A DNA stretch of 64,000 nucleotides from Pseudomonas guariconensis. GTDB lineage: Bacteria > Pseudomonadota > Gammaproteobacteria > Pseudomonadales > Pseudomonadaceae. The translations under genes and the position numbers were made by a program. The notes below the pieces were generated by a model that did no database searches, was not told where the DNA came from, and saw nothing but the letters and a program-made list of their open reading frames with translations. The stretch is taken from assembly GCF_024127895.1 (NCBI RefSeq), contig NZ_JAMYBK010000002.1, positions 62,001-126,000 of the forward strand, in the 5' to 3' direction. Each line of letters begins with the position of its first letter. The first letter of the stretch is position 1. Positions 56,287 through 64,000 of the stretch are shown one piece after another.

Positions 56287-56967
56287 ATGAGCATCAGGGA
56301 GTGGCCGGCGCAGGAGCGGCCGAGGGAGAAGTTGCTGCAGCGCGGGGCTGCGGTGTTGTCGGATGCCGAACTGATGGCCGTGCTGCTGGGGTCGGGGGTT
56401 GCCGGGCGTAATGTGCTGGACCTCGCCCGAGGGTTGCTGGTGCGTTTTGGTGGTTTGCGGCAGTTCCTGGAGGCCGATCGTGGGGCGATCCTCAGCGAGC
56501 CTGGCTTGGGGCCGGTGAAGTACGCCCAGTTGCAGGCATTGCTCGAGATTGGCCGGCGCTACCTGGACGAGAGCATCGAGCGTGCTCCGGCCCTGGAGAG
56601 CCCGTCGGCGGTGCGGCGTTATCTCAAGTCAATGTTGCGTCATGAGGCCAGCGAAGTGTTTGGCTGCCTGTTTCTTGATACCAAACACAGGCCACTGGCT
56701 TTCGAGATCCTGTTCAGAGGCACGATCGACCGGGCAAGCATCTACCCGCGCGAAGTCGTGCGCCGGGCGTTGTTGCATAACGCGGCGGCGCTGATCCTCT
56801 GTCACAACCATCCTTCCGGCCACTGTGAGCCCAGCCAGAACGACGTGCACATGACGCTTTCGCTGAAGCGGGCGCTGGCCTTGATCGATGTGCGGGTGCT
56901 CGACCACATCATCGTTGGCGATGGTGAGCCACTGTCCATGGTCGAGCATGGGTGGATCGCGACCTGA
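56287..56967 (+). CDS. radC: RadC-family JAMM protein
   Basis: A 226-residue protein with an N-terminal helix-hairpin-helix-like region ([20 protein letters not shown]) and a C-terminal JAMM/MPN metalloprotease-like domain. The metal site is H173, H175 and D186 in [14 protein letters not shown]. The historical DNA-repair assignment is doubtful and the true role is unknown. AAGGAGAGGGG precedes the ATG at 56287. Divergent from coaBC. Confidence 0.93.
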   Translation: MSIREWPAQERPREKLLQRGAAVLSDAELMAVLLGSGVAGRNVLDLARGLLVRFGGLRQFLEADRGAILSEPGLGPVKYAQLQALLEIGRRYLDESIERAPALESPSAVRRYLKSMLRHEASEVFGCLFLDTKHRPLAFEILFRGTIDRASIYPREVVRRALLHNAAALILCHNHPSGHCEPSQNDVHMTLSLKRALALIDVRVLDHIIVGDGEPLSMVEHGWIAT

Positions 56968-56982
56968 TGGTCCAGGGGGCCA

Positions 56983-57092
56983 GTACCGGCCTATTCGCGG
57001 GCAAGCCCGCTCCCACAGGGCCTGAGTCGAGCACACATGATGTGGCTTGCAGGGCCATGTGGGGGCGGGCTTGCCCGCGAATAGGCCGGTAC
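56983..57092. repeat. inverted REP pair after radC
   Basis: The arms at 56983-57010 and 57065-57092 are perfect 28-bp inverted copies (GTACCGGCCTATTCGCGGGC, continuing AAGCCCGC), with the similarity going on for about 13 bp further inward. They lie between the convergent radC and the peptide-binding-protein gene. The core belongs to the TTCGCGGGCAAGCCCGC class, different from the CCGGCAAGCCGG class near 50250. Confidence 0.85.
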
Positions 57093-57106
57093 AGCCTGCA
57101 TCATCT

Positions 57107-58696
57107 TCAGCGGCTTACCGAGACCTTGCTGAAATCCAAGCGCCCGAACGGGCTCACCTGGTACCCCTCGACCCCCTGGCGCAGCAAGGTCGCCGCCGTC
57201 GGATGCGCCAGCGGTACCCACAGGGCCTGCTGCTGGATCAGCGTTTGCGCCTGCTGGTACAGCCGGCTGCGCACGCTCTGGTCATTGGTGGTGCGACCGG
57301 CGCTGATCAACTGGTCCAGGCGGCTGTCGCAAAAGCGCGCGAAGTTGGTTCCCGACTGTACCGCCGCGCAGGAAAACTGCGGGCTGAGGAAGTTGTCCGG
57401 GTCGCCGTTGTCGCCAGCCCAGCCCATGAACAGCAGGTCATGCTCGCCAGCCTTGGCGCGGCGGATCAGTTCGCCCCACTCGATCACGCGGATCTCGGCC
57501 TTGATCCCGATTTTCGCCAGGTCGGCCTGGAGCATCTGTGCGCCCAGGTTGGGGTTGGGGTTGAGCAGGCTGCCGGAGGGGCGGGTCCAGATCGTGGTGG
57601 CGAAGCCGTCCGCAAGGCCGGCCTTGGCCAGCAATGCCTTGGCCTTCTTCAGGTCCTGTGGATAGCCGGGCAGGTCCTTGGCATAGCTCCAGGTATTGGG
57701 CGGATAGGGGCCGTTGGCGGCGGTGGCGGTGTCCTCGAACACGGCCTTGAGGTAGGCCGGCTTGTCGAAGGCAAGGTTGATCGCCTGGCGCACTTCAGGT
57801 TTGTTCAGCGGCGGATGCTGGCTGTTGATGGCGACGAAGGCGGTCATGAACGCCGGGGTGGTCGCGACCTCGAGGTTGCCATCCTTGCCGGCTTCGGCGA
57901 CATCCAGTGGCTTGGGCGAGAGCGCCACCTGGCATTCGCCGCGCTTGAGCTTCTGCAGGCGCACGTTGGCGTCTGGGGTGATGGCGTAGATCAGCGGGTC
58001 GACCGTGGGCTTGCCGGCGAAGTAGTCGGGGTTGGCGCGGTAGCGCACCACGGCGTCCTTCTGGAAGCGCTGGAACATGAACGGCCCGGTACCCACCGGC
58101 TGGCTGTTGAGCTTTTCCGGGGTGCCGGCCTTGAGCAGCTTGTCGGCGTACTCGGCGGAATAGATCGAGGCGAAGCCCATGCTCAGGGTCGCCAGGAAGG
58201 TCGCGTCCGGGTGGGTGAGGGTGAAGCGCACGGTGTGCGGCTCCGGCGCCTCGATCAGCTTGATCAGGCTGCCCAGTTGCAGCGACTGGGCATGCGGGTA
58301 GCCGCCCGGGGCTGTCTTGTGCCAGGCGTGGGCGGGGTAGAGCATGCGCTGGAAGCTGAACAGCACGTCGTCGGCGTCCAGTTCGCGGCTTGGCTTGAAC
58401 CAGGGCGTGGCATGGAATTTCACGCCGTTGCGCAGCTTGAAGTCATAGACCAGGCCGTCATCGGACACCGTCCAGCTTTGCGCAAGGCTAGGCACGACCT
58501 TGCCCTGGTTCGCATCGAACTCCACCAGGCGGTTCATCAGCACGTCGGCCGAGGCATTGGTGGTGGTCAACGAGTTGTATTGGACGACGTCGAAACCTTC
58601 GGGGCTGGCCTCGGTGCAGACGGAGAGGGGCGCCGCCTGGGCGAGGCCTGCGGCGAACAGGGAGGTGAACAACAGTGAAAGGGCGGCGACACGCAT
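57107..58696 (-). CDS. peptide-type ABC transporter binding protein (family 5)
   Basis: A 529-residue periplasmic solute-binding protein of the DppA/OppA/SapA group. Signal peptide MRVAALSLLFTSLFAAGLAQ with cleavage after AQA. The family signature is around MNRLVEFDANQGKVVPSLAQ and GTGPFMFQRFQKDAVVRYRA; PEVRQAINLAFDKPAYLKAV lies in the second lobe. Start at 58696 has AAGGAG upstream. No transporter membrane or ATPase genes are adjacent, so its permease must be elsewhere. Ligand likely a dipeptide or similar, unproven. Confidence 0.9.
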   Translation of the reverse strand: MRVAALSLLFTSLFAAGLAQAAPLSVCTEASPEGFDVVQYNSLTTTNASADVLMNRLVEFDANQGKVVPSLAQSWTVSDDGLVYDFKLRNGVKFHATPWFKPSRELDADDVLFSFQRMLYPAHAWHKTAPGGYPHAQSLQLGSLIKLIEAPEPHTVRFTLTHPDATFLATLSMGFASIYSAEYADKLLKAGTPEKLNSQPVGTGPFMFQRFQKDAVVRYRANPDYFAGKPTVDPLIYAITPDANVRLQKLKRGECQVALSPKPLDVAEAGKDGNLEVATTPAFMTAFVAINSQHPPLNKPEVRQAINLAFDKPAYLKAVFEDTATAANGPYPPNTWSYAKDLPGYPQDLKKAKALLAKAGLADGFATTIWTRPSGSLLNPNPNLGAQMLQADLAKIGIKAEIRVIEWGELIRRAKAGEHDLLFMGWAGDNGDPDNFLSPQFSCAAVQSGTNFARFCDSRLDQLISAGRTTNDQSVRSRLYQQAQTLIQQQALWVPLAHPTAATLLRQGVEGYQVSPFGRLDFSKVSVSR

Positions 58697-59049
58697 GCTG
58701 GACTCCTTGTGGCCCATCTGACTGTGCAGTGAGGAAACGTCCTACCCTAGTGTGCGCGTCGATAAATGACCACCTTCTTTTTCGTCTTCTCTGCGACGAG
58801 CGGTCGACAGTGCGCGAGGCTTGTCGCTATGCTGGCCAGGCGCGCTCGGCCCAGCCAGGATACGTATCATCTATTGTTGTGGCCGAGTCTTTCTGGTATA
58901 AAGCAGCGCTCTTTTCTAGGGGCTCGGCCTGTCGCACCTGCGGATCCGGTCGATAAGACCCCCGGAATCACGGCGCCTGGCGCCAAAGACTGAGAGATTA
59001 AGCGGCCAACCCATGCCGGGTTGGGCATGTGGTTTTAGAGGGCTGAGGC
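58697..59049. promoter_or_regulatory. 353-bp divergent region: rpmB promoter and leader
   Basis: Carries the rpmB promoter: TTGTTG (58874-58879), 17-bp spacer, TATAAA (58897-58902). The leader of about 140 nt contains two overlapping hairpins: GCCAACCC...GGGTTGGG (59005-59025) and CATGCC...GGCATG (59012-59029), which cannot form together. The left part (58700-58860) is upstream of the peptide-binding-protein gene; I see no gene in it. Confidence 0.65.
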
Positions 59050-59286
59050 ATGTCGAGAGTCTGTCAAGTTACCGGTAAGGGTCCGGTAACCGGGAACAAC
59101 ATTTCCCACGCAAACAACAAAACCCGTCGTCGTTTCCTGCCGAACCTGCAGCACCACCGTTTCTGGGTTGAGTCCGAGAAGCGCTTCGTGCGTCTGCGCG
59201 TTTCCGCCAAGGGCATGCGTATCATCGACAAGCGCGGTATCGATGCCGTTCTGGCCGACATCCGCCGCAGCGGCGCCAAGGTTTAA
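59050..59286 (+). CDS. rpmB: 50S ribosomal protein L28
   Basis: 78 residues. [20 protein letters not shown] and [20 protein letters not shown] are typical; a single cysteine (C5) is present, so it is the zinc-free type. 11 bp before rpmG; together they form the usual L28-L33 operon. Confidence 0.96.
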   Translation: MSRVCQVTGKGPVTGNNISHANNKTRRRFLPNLQHHRFWVESEKRFVRLRVSAKGMRIIDKRGIDAVLADIRRSGAKV

Positions 59287-59297
59287 GGGAGAACATC

Positions 59298-59453
59298 ATG
59301 CGTGAACTGATCCGTCTGGTATCGAGTGCTGGCACTGGCCACTTCTACACCACCGACAAGAACAAGCGCACCACTCCGGACAAGATCGAGATCAAGAAAT
59401 ACGATCCGGTCGTCCGTAAGCACGTGATCTACAAGGAAGCCAAGATCAAGTAA
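59298..59453 (+). CDS. rpmG: 50S ribosomal protein L33
   Basis: 51 residues, [20 protein letters not shown] to [11 protein letters not shown]. No cysteines, so it is the zinc-independent form. GGGAGAAC precedes the ATG, and a strong terminator follows 16 bp after the stop. Confidence 0.96.
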   Translation: MRELIRLVSSAGTGHFYTTDKNKRTTPDKIEIKKYDPVVRKHVIYKEAKIK

Positions 59454-59468
59454 TTGATCGGCGACCTG

Positions 59469-59503
59469 AAAAAACCCGCATCCACAAGGAGGCGGGTTTT
59501 TTT
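59469..59503 (+). terminator. terminator of rpmB-rpmG
   Basis: AACCCGC and GCGGGTT arms flanked by A6 and T7 runs, with a 12-nt loop. Symmetric enough to work for the convergent cupin gene, whose stop is 76 bp away. Confidence 0.92.
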
Positions 59504-59578
59504 ATGCCTGGCGGTCAGCCATTGGCTGCCACTCAGGGCCGCTTTGCAGCCCCATGGCCCCAAGTGGCAAAGGCGGGC

Positions 59579-59938
59579 TTACTTCTGTTCGAACATCACA
59601 TAGATCTTGCGGCACGGCTCCAGCACTTCCCAGGTGCCCTTGAAGCCCGCCGGGATGACGAACCGATCACCGGTACGCAGGGTCTTGGCATTGCCTGCCT
59701 CGTCACGCAGCACCGAGACGCCCTGGACGATCTCGCAGTATTCGTGCTCGGTGTAGTTCACCGTCCATTGGCCCACCTCACCCTCCCAGACGCCCGCGGC
59801 GAATTGCCCGCATGGGCTGGAATAGTGGTTGTAGACGGCCTGGTCGGGTTCGCCCTTGAGGATTTTCTCCGCTGCCGGGCGGTAGCGTTCGGCCTCGGTA
59901 ATGGTCTGGGCGAAGTCGATGATGCTGTCGATGCTCAT
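59579..59938 (-). CDS. cupin-domain protein
   Basis: A 119-residue small cupin. The beta-barrel motifs VNYTEHEYCEIVQGVSVL and GDRFVIPAGFKGTWEVLEPC place the potential metal ligands H and E in the first half. This resembles the DUF861/EutQ-like group associated with amine catabolism. Divergent from the aldehyde dehydrogenase gene kauB (196 bp apart), so it may serve the same route, perhaps as a regulator or isomerase. AAGAGGGG precedes the ATG at 59938. Confidence 0.8.
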   Translation of the reverse strand: MSIDSIIDFAQTITEAERYRPAAEKILKGEPDQAVYNHYSSPCGQFAAGVWEGEVGQWTVNYTEHEYCEIVQGVSVLRDEAGNAKTLRTGDRFVIPAGFKGTWEVLEPCRKIYVMFEQK

Positions 59939-59997
59939 GGTGAACCCCTCTTGTTGTTTAATAAAATGCACATCAGTAGGCTTTTAGGCCTTTCGTG

Positions 59998-60035
59998 TCA
60001 AATATATTGATAGTTTGCACGGGCTGGTTTAGGGT
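59998..60035 (+). promoter_or_regulatory. probable kauB promoter with overlapping short palindrome
   Basis: TTGATA (60007-60012), a 17-bp spacer and TAGGGT (60030-60035) fit a sigma-70 promoter. TCAA-ATATA-TTGA (59998-60010) overlaps the -35 and could be an operator. Confidence 0.45.
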
Positions 60036-60134
60036 ATCGGTTGCCAGTGTGCGTTTGTCGCCCGGCCAGAATTTCTGACAGCGCCCGTGAGTCCTCAGTG
60101 CGGCGTTGCACCTTAACAAGAGGAGGAGTTTCGT

Positions 60135-61628
60135 ATGACCACCCTGACTCGTGCGGACTGGGAACAGCGTGCCCAACAATTGAAGATCGAAGGTCGCGCT
60201 TTCATCAACGGCGAATACACCGATGCCGCATCCGGTGAAACCTTCGACTGCCTGAGCCCGGTGGACGGACGCTTCCTGGCCAAGGTCGCCAGCTGCGACC
60301 TGGCCGACGCCAACCGCGCCGTGGCAAACGCCCGCGCCACCTTCGAGTCCGGCGCCTGGTCGCGCCTGGCCCCGGCCAAGCGCAAATCGGTGCTGATCCG
60401 CTTCGCCGGCCTGCTGCGCCAGCACGTCGAGGAACTGGCCCTGCTGGAAACCCTGGACATGGGCAAGCCGATCGGTGACTCCTCGACCATCGACATCCCC
60501 GGTGCAGCCAACGCCATCCACTGGACCGCCGAAGCCATCGACAAGGTCTACGACGAAGTCGCCCCGACCCCGCACGACCAGCTCGGCCTGGTGACCCGCG
60601 AGCCGGTGGGCGTGGTCGGCGCCATCGTGCCGTGGAACTTCCCGCTGCTGATGGCCTGCTGGAAACTCGGCCCGGCCCTGGCCACCGGTAACTCGGTGGT
60701 GCTCAAGCCGTCGGAGAAGTCGCCGCTGACCGCCATCCGCATCGCCCAGCTGGCCATCGAGGCCGGCATCCCGGCCGGCGTGCTGAACGTGCTGCCAGGC
60801 TATGGTCACACCGTGGGCAAGGCCCTGGCCCTGCACATGGACGTCGACACCCTGGTGTTCACCGGCTCCACCAAGATCGCCAAGCAACTGATGGTGTATG
60901 CCGGCGAATCGAACATGAAACGCGTCTGGCTGGAAGCCGGCGGCAAGAGCCCGAACATCGTCTTCGCCGACGCGCCGGACCTCAAGGCCGCCGCCGAAGC
61001 CGCCGCCAGCGCCATCGCCTTCAACCAGGGCGAGGTCTGCACCGCCGGCTCGCGCCTGCTGGTCGAGCGTTCGATCAAGGACCAGTTCCTGCCCATGGTG
61101 GTCGAGGCCCTCAAGGCCTGGAAACCGGGCAACCCACTGGACCCGGCGACCACCGTCGGCGCGCTGGTCGACACCCAGCAGATGAACACCGTGCTGTCGT
61201 ACATCGAGGCTGGCCACCAGGACGGCGCCAAGCTGCTGGCCGGCGGCAAGCGCATCCTGGAGGAAACCGGCGGCACCTATGTCGAGCCGACCATCTTCGA
61301 CGGCGTGACCAACGCCATGAAGATCGCCAAGGAAGAGATCTTCGGCCCTGTGCTGTCGGTGATCACCTTCGACAGCGCCGAGGAAGCCGTGGCCATCGCC
61401 AACGACACCCCGTACGGCCTGGCTGCCGGCATCTGGACCGCCGACATCTCCAAGGCCCACCGCACTGCCCGCGCCGTGCGTGCCGGCAGCGTGTGGGTCA
61501 ACCAGTACGACGGCGGCGACATGACTGCGCCGTTCGGTGGCTTCAAGCAGTCGGGCAACGGCCGTGACAAGTCGCTGCATGCACTGGAGAAATACACCGA
61601 GCTGAAGGCGACCTGGATCAAGCTGTAA
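60135..61628 (+). CDS. kauB: gamma-glutamyl-gamma-aminobutyraldehyde dehydrogenase
   Basis: NAD-dependent aldehyde dehydrogenase of 497 residues. Catalytic C302 is in FNQGEVCTAGSR, and E267 in WLEAGGKSPN is the general base; the NAD site is GAIVPWNFPL. It closely resembles KauB/PuuC of Pseudomonas, which oxidises gamma-glutamyl-gamma-aminobutyraldehyde and other amine-derived aldehydes. This would place it between PuuA and PuuD of the cluster at 43-47 kb. Other aminoaldehydes are possible substrates. Confidence 0.9.
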   Translation: MTTLTRADWEQRAQQLKIEGRAFINGEYTDAASGETFDCLSPVDGRFLAKVASCDLADANRAVANARATFESGAWSRLAPAKRKSVLIRFAGLLRQHVEELALLETLDMGKPIGDSSTIDIPGAANAIHWTAEAIDKVYDEVAPTPHDQLGLVTREPVGVVGAIVPWNFPLLMACWKLGPALATGNSVVLKPSEKSPLTAIRIAQLAIEAGIPAGVLNVLPGYGHTVGKALALHMDVDTLVFTGSTKIAKQLMVYAGESNMKRVWLEAGGKSPNIVFADAPDLKAAAEAAASAIAFNQGEVCTAGSRLLVERSIKDQFLPMVVEALKAWKPGNPLDPATTVGALVDTQQMNTVLSYIEAGHQDGAKLLAGGKRILEETGGTYVEPTIFDGVTNAMKIAKEEIFGPVLSVITFDSAEEAVAIANDTPYGLAAGIWTADISKAHRTARAVRAGSVWVNQYDGGDMTAPFGGFKQSGNGRDKSLHALEKYTELKATWIKL

Positions 61629-61634
61629 GCCAGA

Positions 61635-61735
61635 GGGGCCGCCTTGCGGCCCAATCGCCGGCAAGCCGGCTCCCCACAAGGATCGCCTCGAACCCTGTGG
61701 GACGCTTGCGGTGATTGAGCTGCACAGCAGCCCCA
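61635..61735. repeat. REP-type repeat between kauB and the MFS gene
   Basis: GGGCCGC-CTT-GCGGCCC followed by AATCGCCGGCAAGCCGGCTC, then a degenerate opposing unit near 61695-61735. No T-run, so it is more likely a REP element than a terminator. Confidence 0.6.
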
Positions 61736-61810
61736 ATGACAGCCGGGCCGGTTCACACCGTCCCGGCTGTGTCGTTTCTGCTCTTCAAGAATGCTGCCTG
61801 GGAGGCTGTG

Positions 61811-62950
61811 ATGCGTTGGGGAACCTACTTTGCCGTGCTGGCGTCGGTGCTCAGTGTCGGGCTGGCGCTCGGCGTGAGCATGCCGCTGGTGTCCTTGCGC
61901 CTGGAGGGCTGGGGCTACGGCGGGTTCGCCATCGGTGTCATGGCGGCGATGCCGGCGCTCGGGGTGCTGCTTGGCGCCAGCCTGGCCAGCCGCCTGGCCG
62001 GCTGGGTCGGCGTGCCATCGGCCATGCGCCTGTGCCTGTGGGGCGGTGCGCTGTCCATCGGCCTGGTGGCGCTGCTGCCGAGCTACTCGCTGTGGCTGGC
62101 GCTGCGCCTGCTGATCGGCATGTCCCTGACGGTGGTGTTCATCCTCGGCGAAAGCTGGATCAACCAATTGGTGGTCGAGCAATGGCGTGGCCGGCTGGTG
62201 GCCTTGTATGGCAGCAGCTATGCCCTGAGCCAGCTGGCCGGGCCGCTGGTACTGGGGTTTCTCGGCTCGGACGACGACTTCGGTTTCTGGGCCGCCACCG
62301 GCCTGCTGCTGTTGGCGCCGCTGGTGCTGCTGGGCCGTGGTGGGGCACCGACCACCGAGGCTTGCAGCGTCACCTTCAGCGACCTGTTCGCTTTCTGCCG
62401 GCGCCTGCCGGTGATCGCCTGGGCCATTGCCCTGTTCGCGGCGTTCGAGGCGATGATCCTGACCTTGCTGCCAGTGTACTGCCTGCAGCAAGGGTTCACC
62501 GCCGAGCTGGCGCTGTTCATGGTCAGTACCGTGGTGGTGGGGGACGCCGTGCTGCAATTGCCGATCGGTGCCCTGGCCGACCGCATGTCGCGACGCACCC
62601 TGTTCAGCGGTTGCGCCCTGACGCTGCTGGTGTCCAGCCTGGCCATTCCGTTGTTGCTGCATACGCCGGCGATCTGGCCGCTGTGGGTGCTGTTCGGGGC
62701 CAGTGCCGGGGGGCTGTTCACCCTGTCGCTGGTGTTGATCGGCGAGCGTTATCGGGATGATGCGCTGGTGCGGGCCAATGCCCACGTGGCGCAATTGTGG
62801 GGGATTGGCTGCCTGGTCGGGCCATTGCTGGCCGGTGCCGGCAGCCAGTGGATCAGCGGGCATGCGCTGCCGTTGCTGATGGCGGCAGGGGCGGCGGGGT
62901 TGGTATTGCTGACCCGGCGGCGGGATGCCTTCGAGCCGGCTTCGGTCTGA
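61811..62950 (+). CDS. MFS transporter of unknown substrate
   Basis: A 379-residue major facilitator with 12 predicted membrane segments, of the YcaD-like group (MRWGTYFAVLASVLSVGLAL start; WLALRLLIGMSLTVVFILGE; GALADRMSRRTLFSGCAL loop). GGGAGG precedes the ATG at 61811. The substrate cannot be inferred. It follows kauB on the same strand but 182 bp away, with a REP element in between, so it is probably separate. Confidence 0.88.
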   Translation: MRWGTYFAVLASVLSVGLALGVSMPLVSLRLEGWGYGGFAIGVMAAMPALGVLLGASLASRLAGWVGVPSAMRLCLWGGALSIGLVALLPSYSLWLALRLLIGMSLTVVFILGESWINQLVVEQWRGRLVALYGSSYALSQLAGPLVLGFLGSDDDFGFWAATGLLLLAPLVLLGRGGAPTTEACSVTFSDLFAFCRRLPVIAWAIALFAAFEAMILTLLPVYCLQQGFTAELALFMVSTVVVGDAVLQLPIGALADRMSRRTLFSGCALTLLVSSLAIPLLLHTPAIWPLWVLFGASAGGLFTLSLVLIGERYRDDALVRANAHVAQLWGIGCLVGPLLAGAGSQWISGHALPLLMAAGAAGLVLLTRRRDAFEPASV

Positions 62951-62974
62951 TTGCGCCAGGGGCGGCTGCCCTGC

Positions 62975-63008
62975 AGCCCATTCGCGGGCTTGCCCGCGAA
63001 TGGGGCTA
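62975..63008. repeat. REP core hairpin between convergent genes
   Basis: AGCCCATTCGCGGGC-TTG-CCCGCGAATGGGGCT, a long near-perfect stem lying between the convergent MFS and phospholipase D genes. Same REP core as near 1050 and 57000. Confidence 0.75.
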
Positions 63009-63025
63009 CACACGTCACGCTTGGG

Positions 63026-64000
63026 CTAGAGCATCTTCTCCAGCCCCACTGCCTTGCTGATCCAGGCATTGAAGCGCCGCCACATCCCACCCGGTTCGGA
63101 GGTCAGCATACGGCGCTGGCCATCGTCCTCGGTCACCCACACGATCTTTCCGCCCACTAGCCTGGGTTGGTAGCTCAGCGCCGGTGCCATCCCCTGCACC
63201 GCCAGTTCCCGCGTGTACTCGGCCAGCTCCGGGCTGTCCACCAGCACGCCGACCTCGGTGTTCCACAGCACCGAACGTGGATCGAAGTTGAACGAGCCGA
63301 TGAAGGTCTTGCGTCGGTCGAAGACGATCGCCTTGCTGTGCAGGCTGGAGTCGGAGCTACCGTGGAAGCTCAGGCCGCGGTTGGCGCTGGGGTCGCCAGG
63401 CTGGCGGCGCAGTTCGTAAAGCTGTACGCCATGTTCGAGCAAGGCGCGGCGGTAGGGCGCGTAGCCACCGTGCACCGCCGGCACGTCGGTGGCCTCCAGC
63501 GAGTTGGTCAGCAACTTCACCGAGATGCCGGCATCGGCCTGGCTGGTCAGGTACAGCAGGCCTGACTCGCCTGGTACGAAGTAGGCCGACACCAGGATCA
63601 GCTCGTGACGGACGTTTTTCAGATCCGGTGCCAGTTGCTGGGTCATCAGCAACTGCGGGTCCGGCTCGTCCTGGGCCAGTACCTTGCTCGGCGCGTCCCA
63701 CAGGGCCTGGCTGTGGGCCCAGATCAGCTCGTTGCGCCAGACGTCCAGGCGTGGCCGGGCCTGGTAGGCCATCAGCCGGTCATACAGCGCCTTGTGCTGG
63801 ATCCGCGCCTCGGCCAGGGAAATCTCCAGGCGCTGGCGGCTGGTGCGCAGGTCGCTGGCGTCTGGCTGGCGCCAGAGAAAGTCGCCGATCGGGCGGCTCA
63901 GGGCACTGTTCCAGTACTGGTCGAAGCTGTGCCCGAGCTGTTCGGCCACAGGCCCGACGCCGAGCAGGTCGATGTCGGTGAAGTTCAGGTTGGGCTCGGC
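63026..64000 (-). CDS. phospholipase D family protein, 3' part
   Basis: The reading frame remains open to the window edge, so the N-terminus is missing. The visible 325 residues contain the second HKD motif (LHSKAIVFDRRKTFIGSFNF, around 63283-63343), typical of phospholipase D/cardiolipin synthase-like enzymes; upstream the frame reads NFTDIDLLGVGPVAEQ, conserved in this group. The first HKD motif is outside the window. Probable membrane-associated phosphodiester-transfer activity, but substrate unknown. Confidence 0.88.
   Translation of the reverse strand, partial: AEPNLNFTDIDLLGVGPVAEQLGHSFDQYWNSALSRPIGDFLWRQPDASDLRTSRQRLEISLAEARIQHKALYDRLMAYQARPRLDVWRNELIWAHSQALWDAPSKVLAQDEPDPQLLMTQQLAPDLKNVRHELILVSAYFVPGESGLLYLTSQADAGISVKLLTNSLEATDVPAVHGGYAPYRRALLEHGVQLYELRRQPGDPSANRGLSFHGSSDSSLHSKAIVFDRRKTFIGSFNFDPRSVLWNTEVGVLVDSPELAEYTRELAVQGMAPALSYQPRLVGGKIVWVTEDDGQRRMLTSEPGGMWRRFNAWISKAVGLEKML

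Noticed and set aside
60010..60060. Sigma-54 type promoter before kauB
   Set aside because: The GC and GG elements with the required spacing (TGGCAC-N5-TTGC) are not present; a sigma-70 arrangement fits better.

Overview
The window looks like core chromosome of a Pseudomonas of the P. putida group. The DNA is GC-rich. Many proteins have recognisable Pseudomonas relatives (Crc, KauB, AphA, long-form PstC and PstA, AlgC, OxyR next to RecG). REP-type palindromes with the core GCGGGCAAGCCCGC or GCCGGCAAGCCGGC lie between genes. From memory, the gene order resembles the PP_53xx-PP_52xx region of P. putida KT2440; I could not check this. I see no rRNA, tRNA, CRISPR array, prophage or insertion sequence.

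Layout. 1-1025: 3' part of a MocR-type regulator. 1206-4550 (minus): acetylpolyamine deacetylase and polyamine-binding protein operon, with an AraC-type regulator upstream. 4737-9041: aspartase, a HypT-like LysR regulator and purEK. 9137-13048: small membrane and secreted proteins, a mutarotase, a thioesterase and an MFS transporter. 13216-20141: complete phosphate uptake locus pstS, pstC, pstA, pstB and phoU, with Pho boxes before pstS and pstC. 20306-23677: response regulator, M23 peptidase and CNNM-type membrane protein. 23817-25964 (minus): phoB-phoR, with a Pho box before phoB. 26139-30516: secreted COG4315-type protein, ubiC-ubiA, rubredoxin, rubredoxin reductase, HU and a small SCP2-like protein. 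30631-37378 (minus): YbaK-HDOD protein, recG, oxyR and exbB-exbD-tonB. 37571-42130: epimerase-like protein, lipoprotein, ridA, spoT and rpoZ. 42360-47260: gamma-glutamylpolyamine cluster (LysR, puuA, puuD, permease) between rpoZ and gmk. 47326-51958: gmk, yicC, rph, a DUF4870 protein, crc and pyrE. 52044-56967: argB, algC, dut and coaBC on the minus strand, with radC divergent. 57107-64000: peptide-type binding protein, rpmB-rpmG, a cupin, kauB, an MFS transporter and the 3' part of a phospholipase D family gene that runs off the end.

Themes. (1) Phosphate: uptake genes, PhoU and PhoBR lie within 13 kb and carry three Pho boxes. (2) Polyamines: AphA frees polyamines from acetylpolyamines, a PotF-like protein binds them, and PuuA, KauB and PuuD form the gamma-glutamyl route towards GABA. 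(3) Housekeeping nucleotide, cofactor, ppGpp and translation genes: purEK, pyrE, gmk, dut, coaBC, spoT, rpoZ, rpmBG.

No clearly novel multi-gene system is visible. The most interesting signals are non-coding: a 244-bp near-perfect palindrome between the DUF4870 gene and crc; a terminator-like hairpin in the purE leader, with similar arms reused behind purK; a 20-bp-phased direct repeat before the acetylpolyamine operon; and a related repeat in three intergenic gaps of the pst/pho genes.
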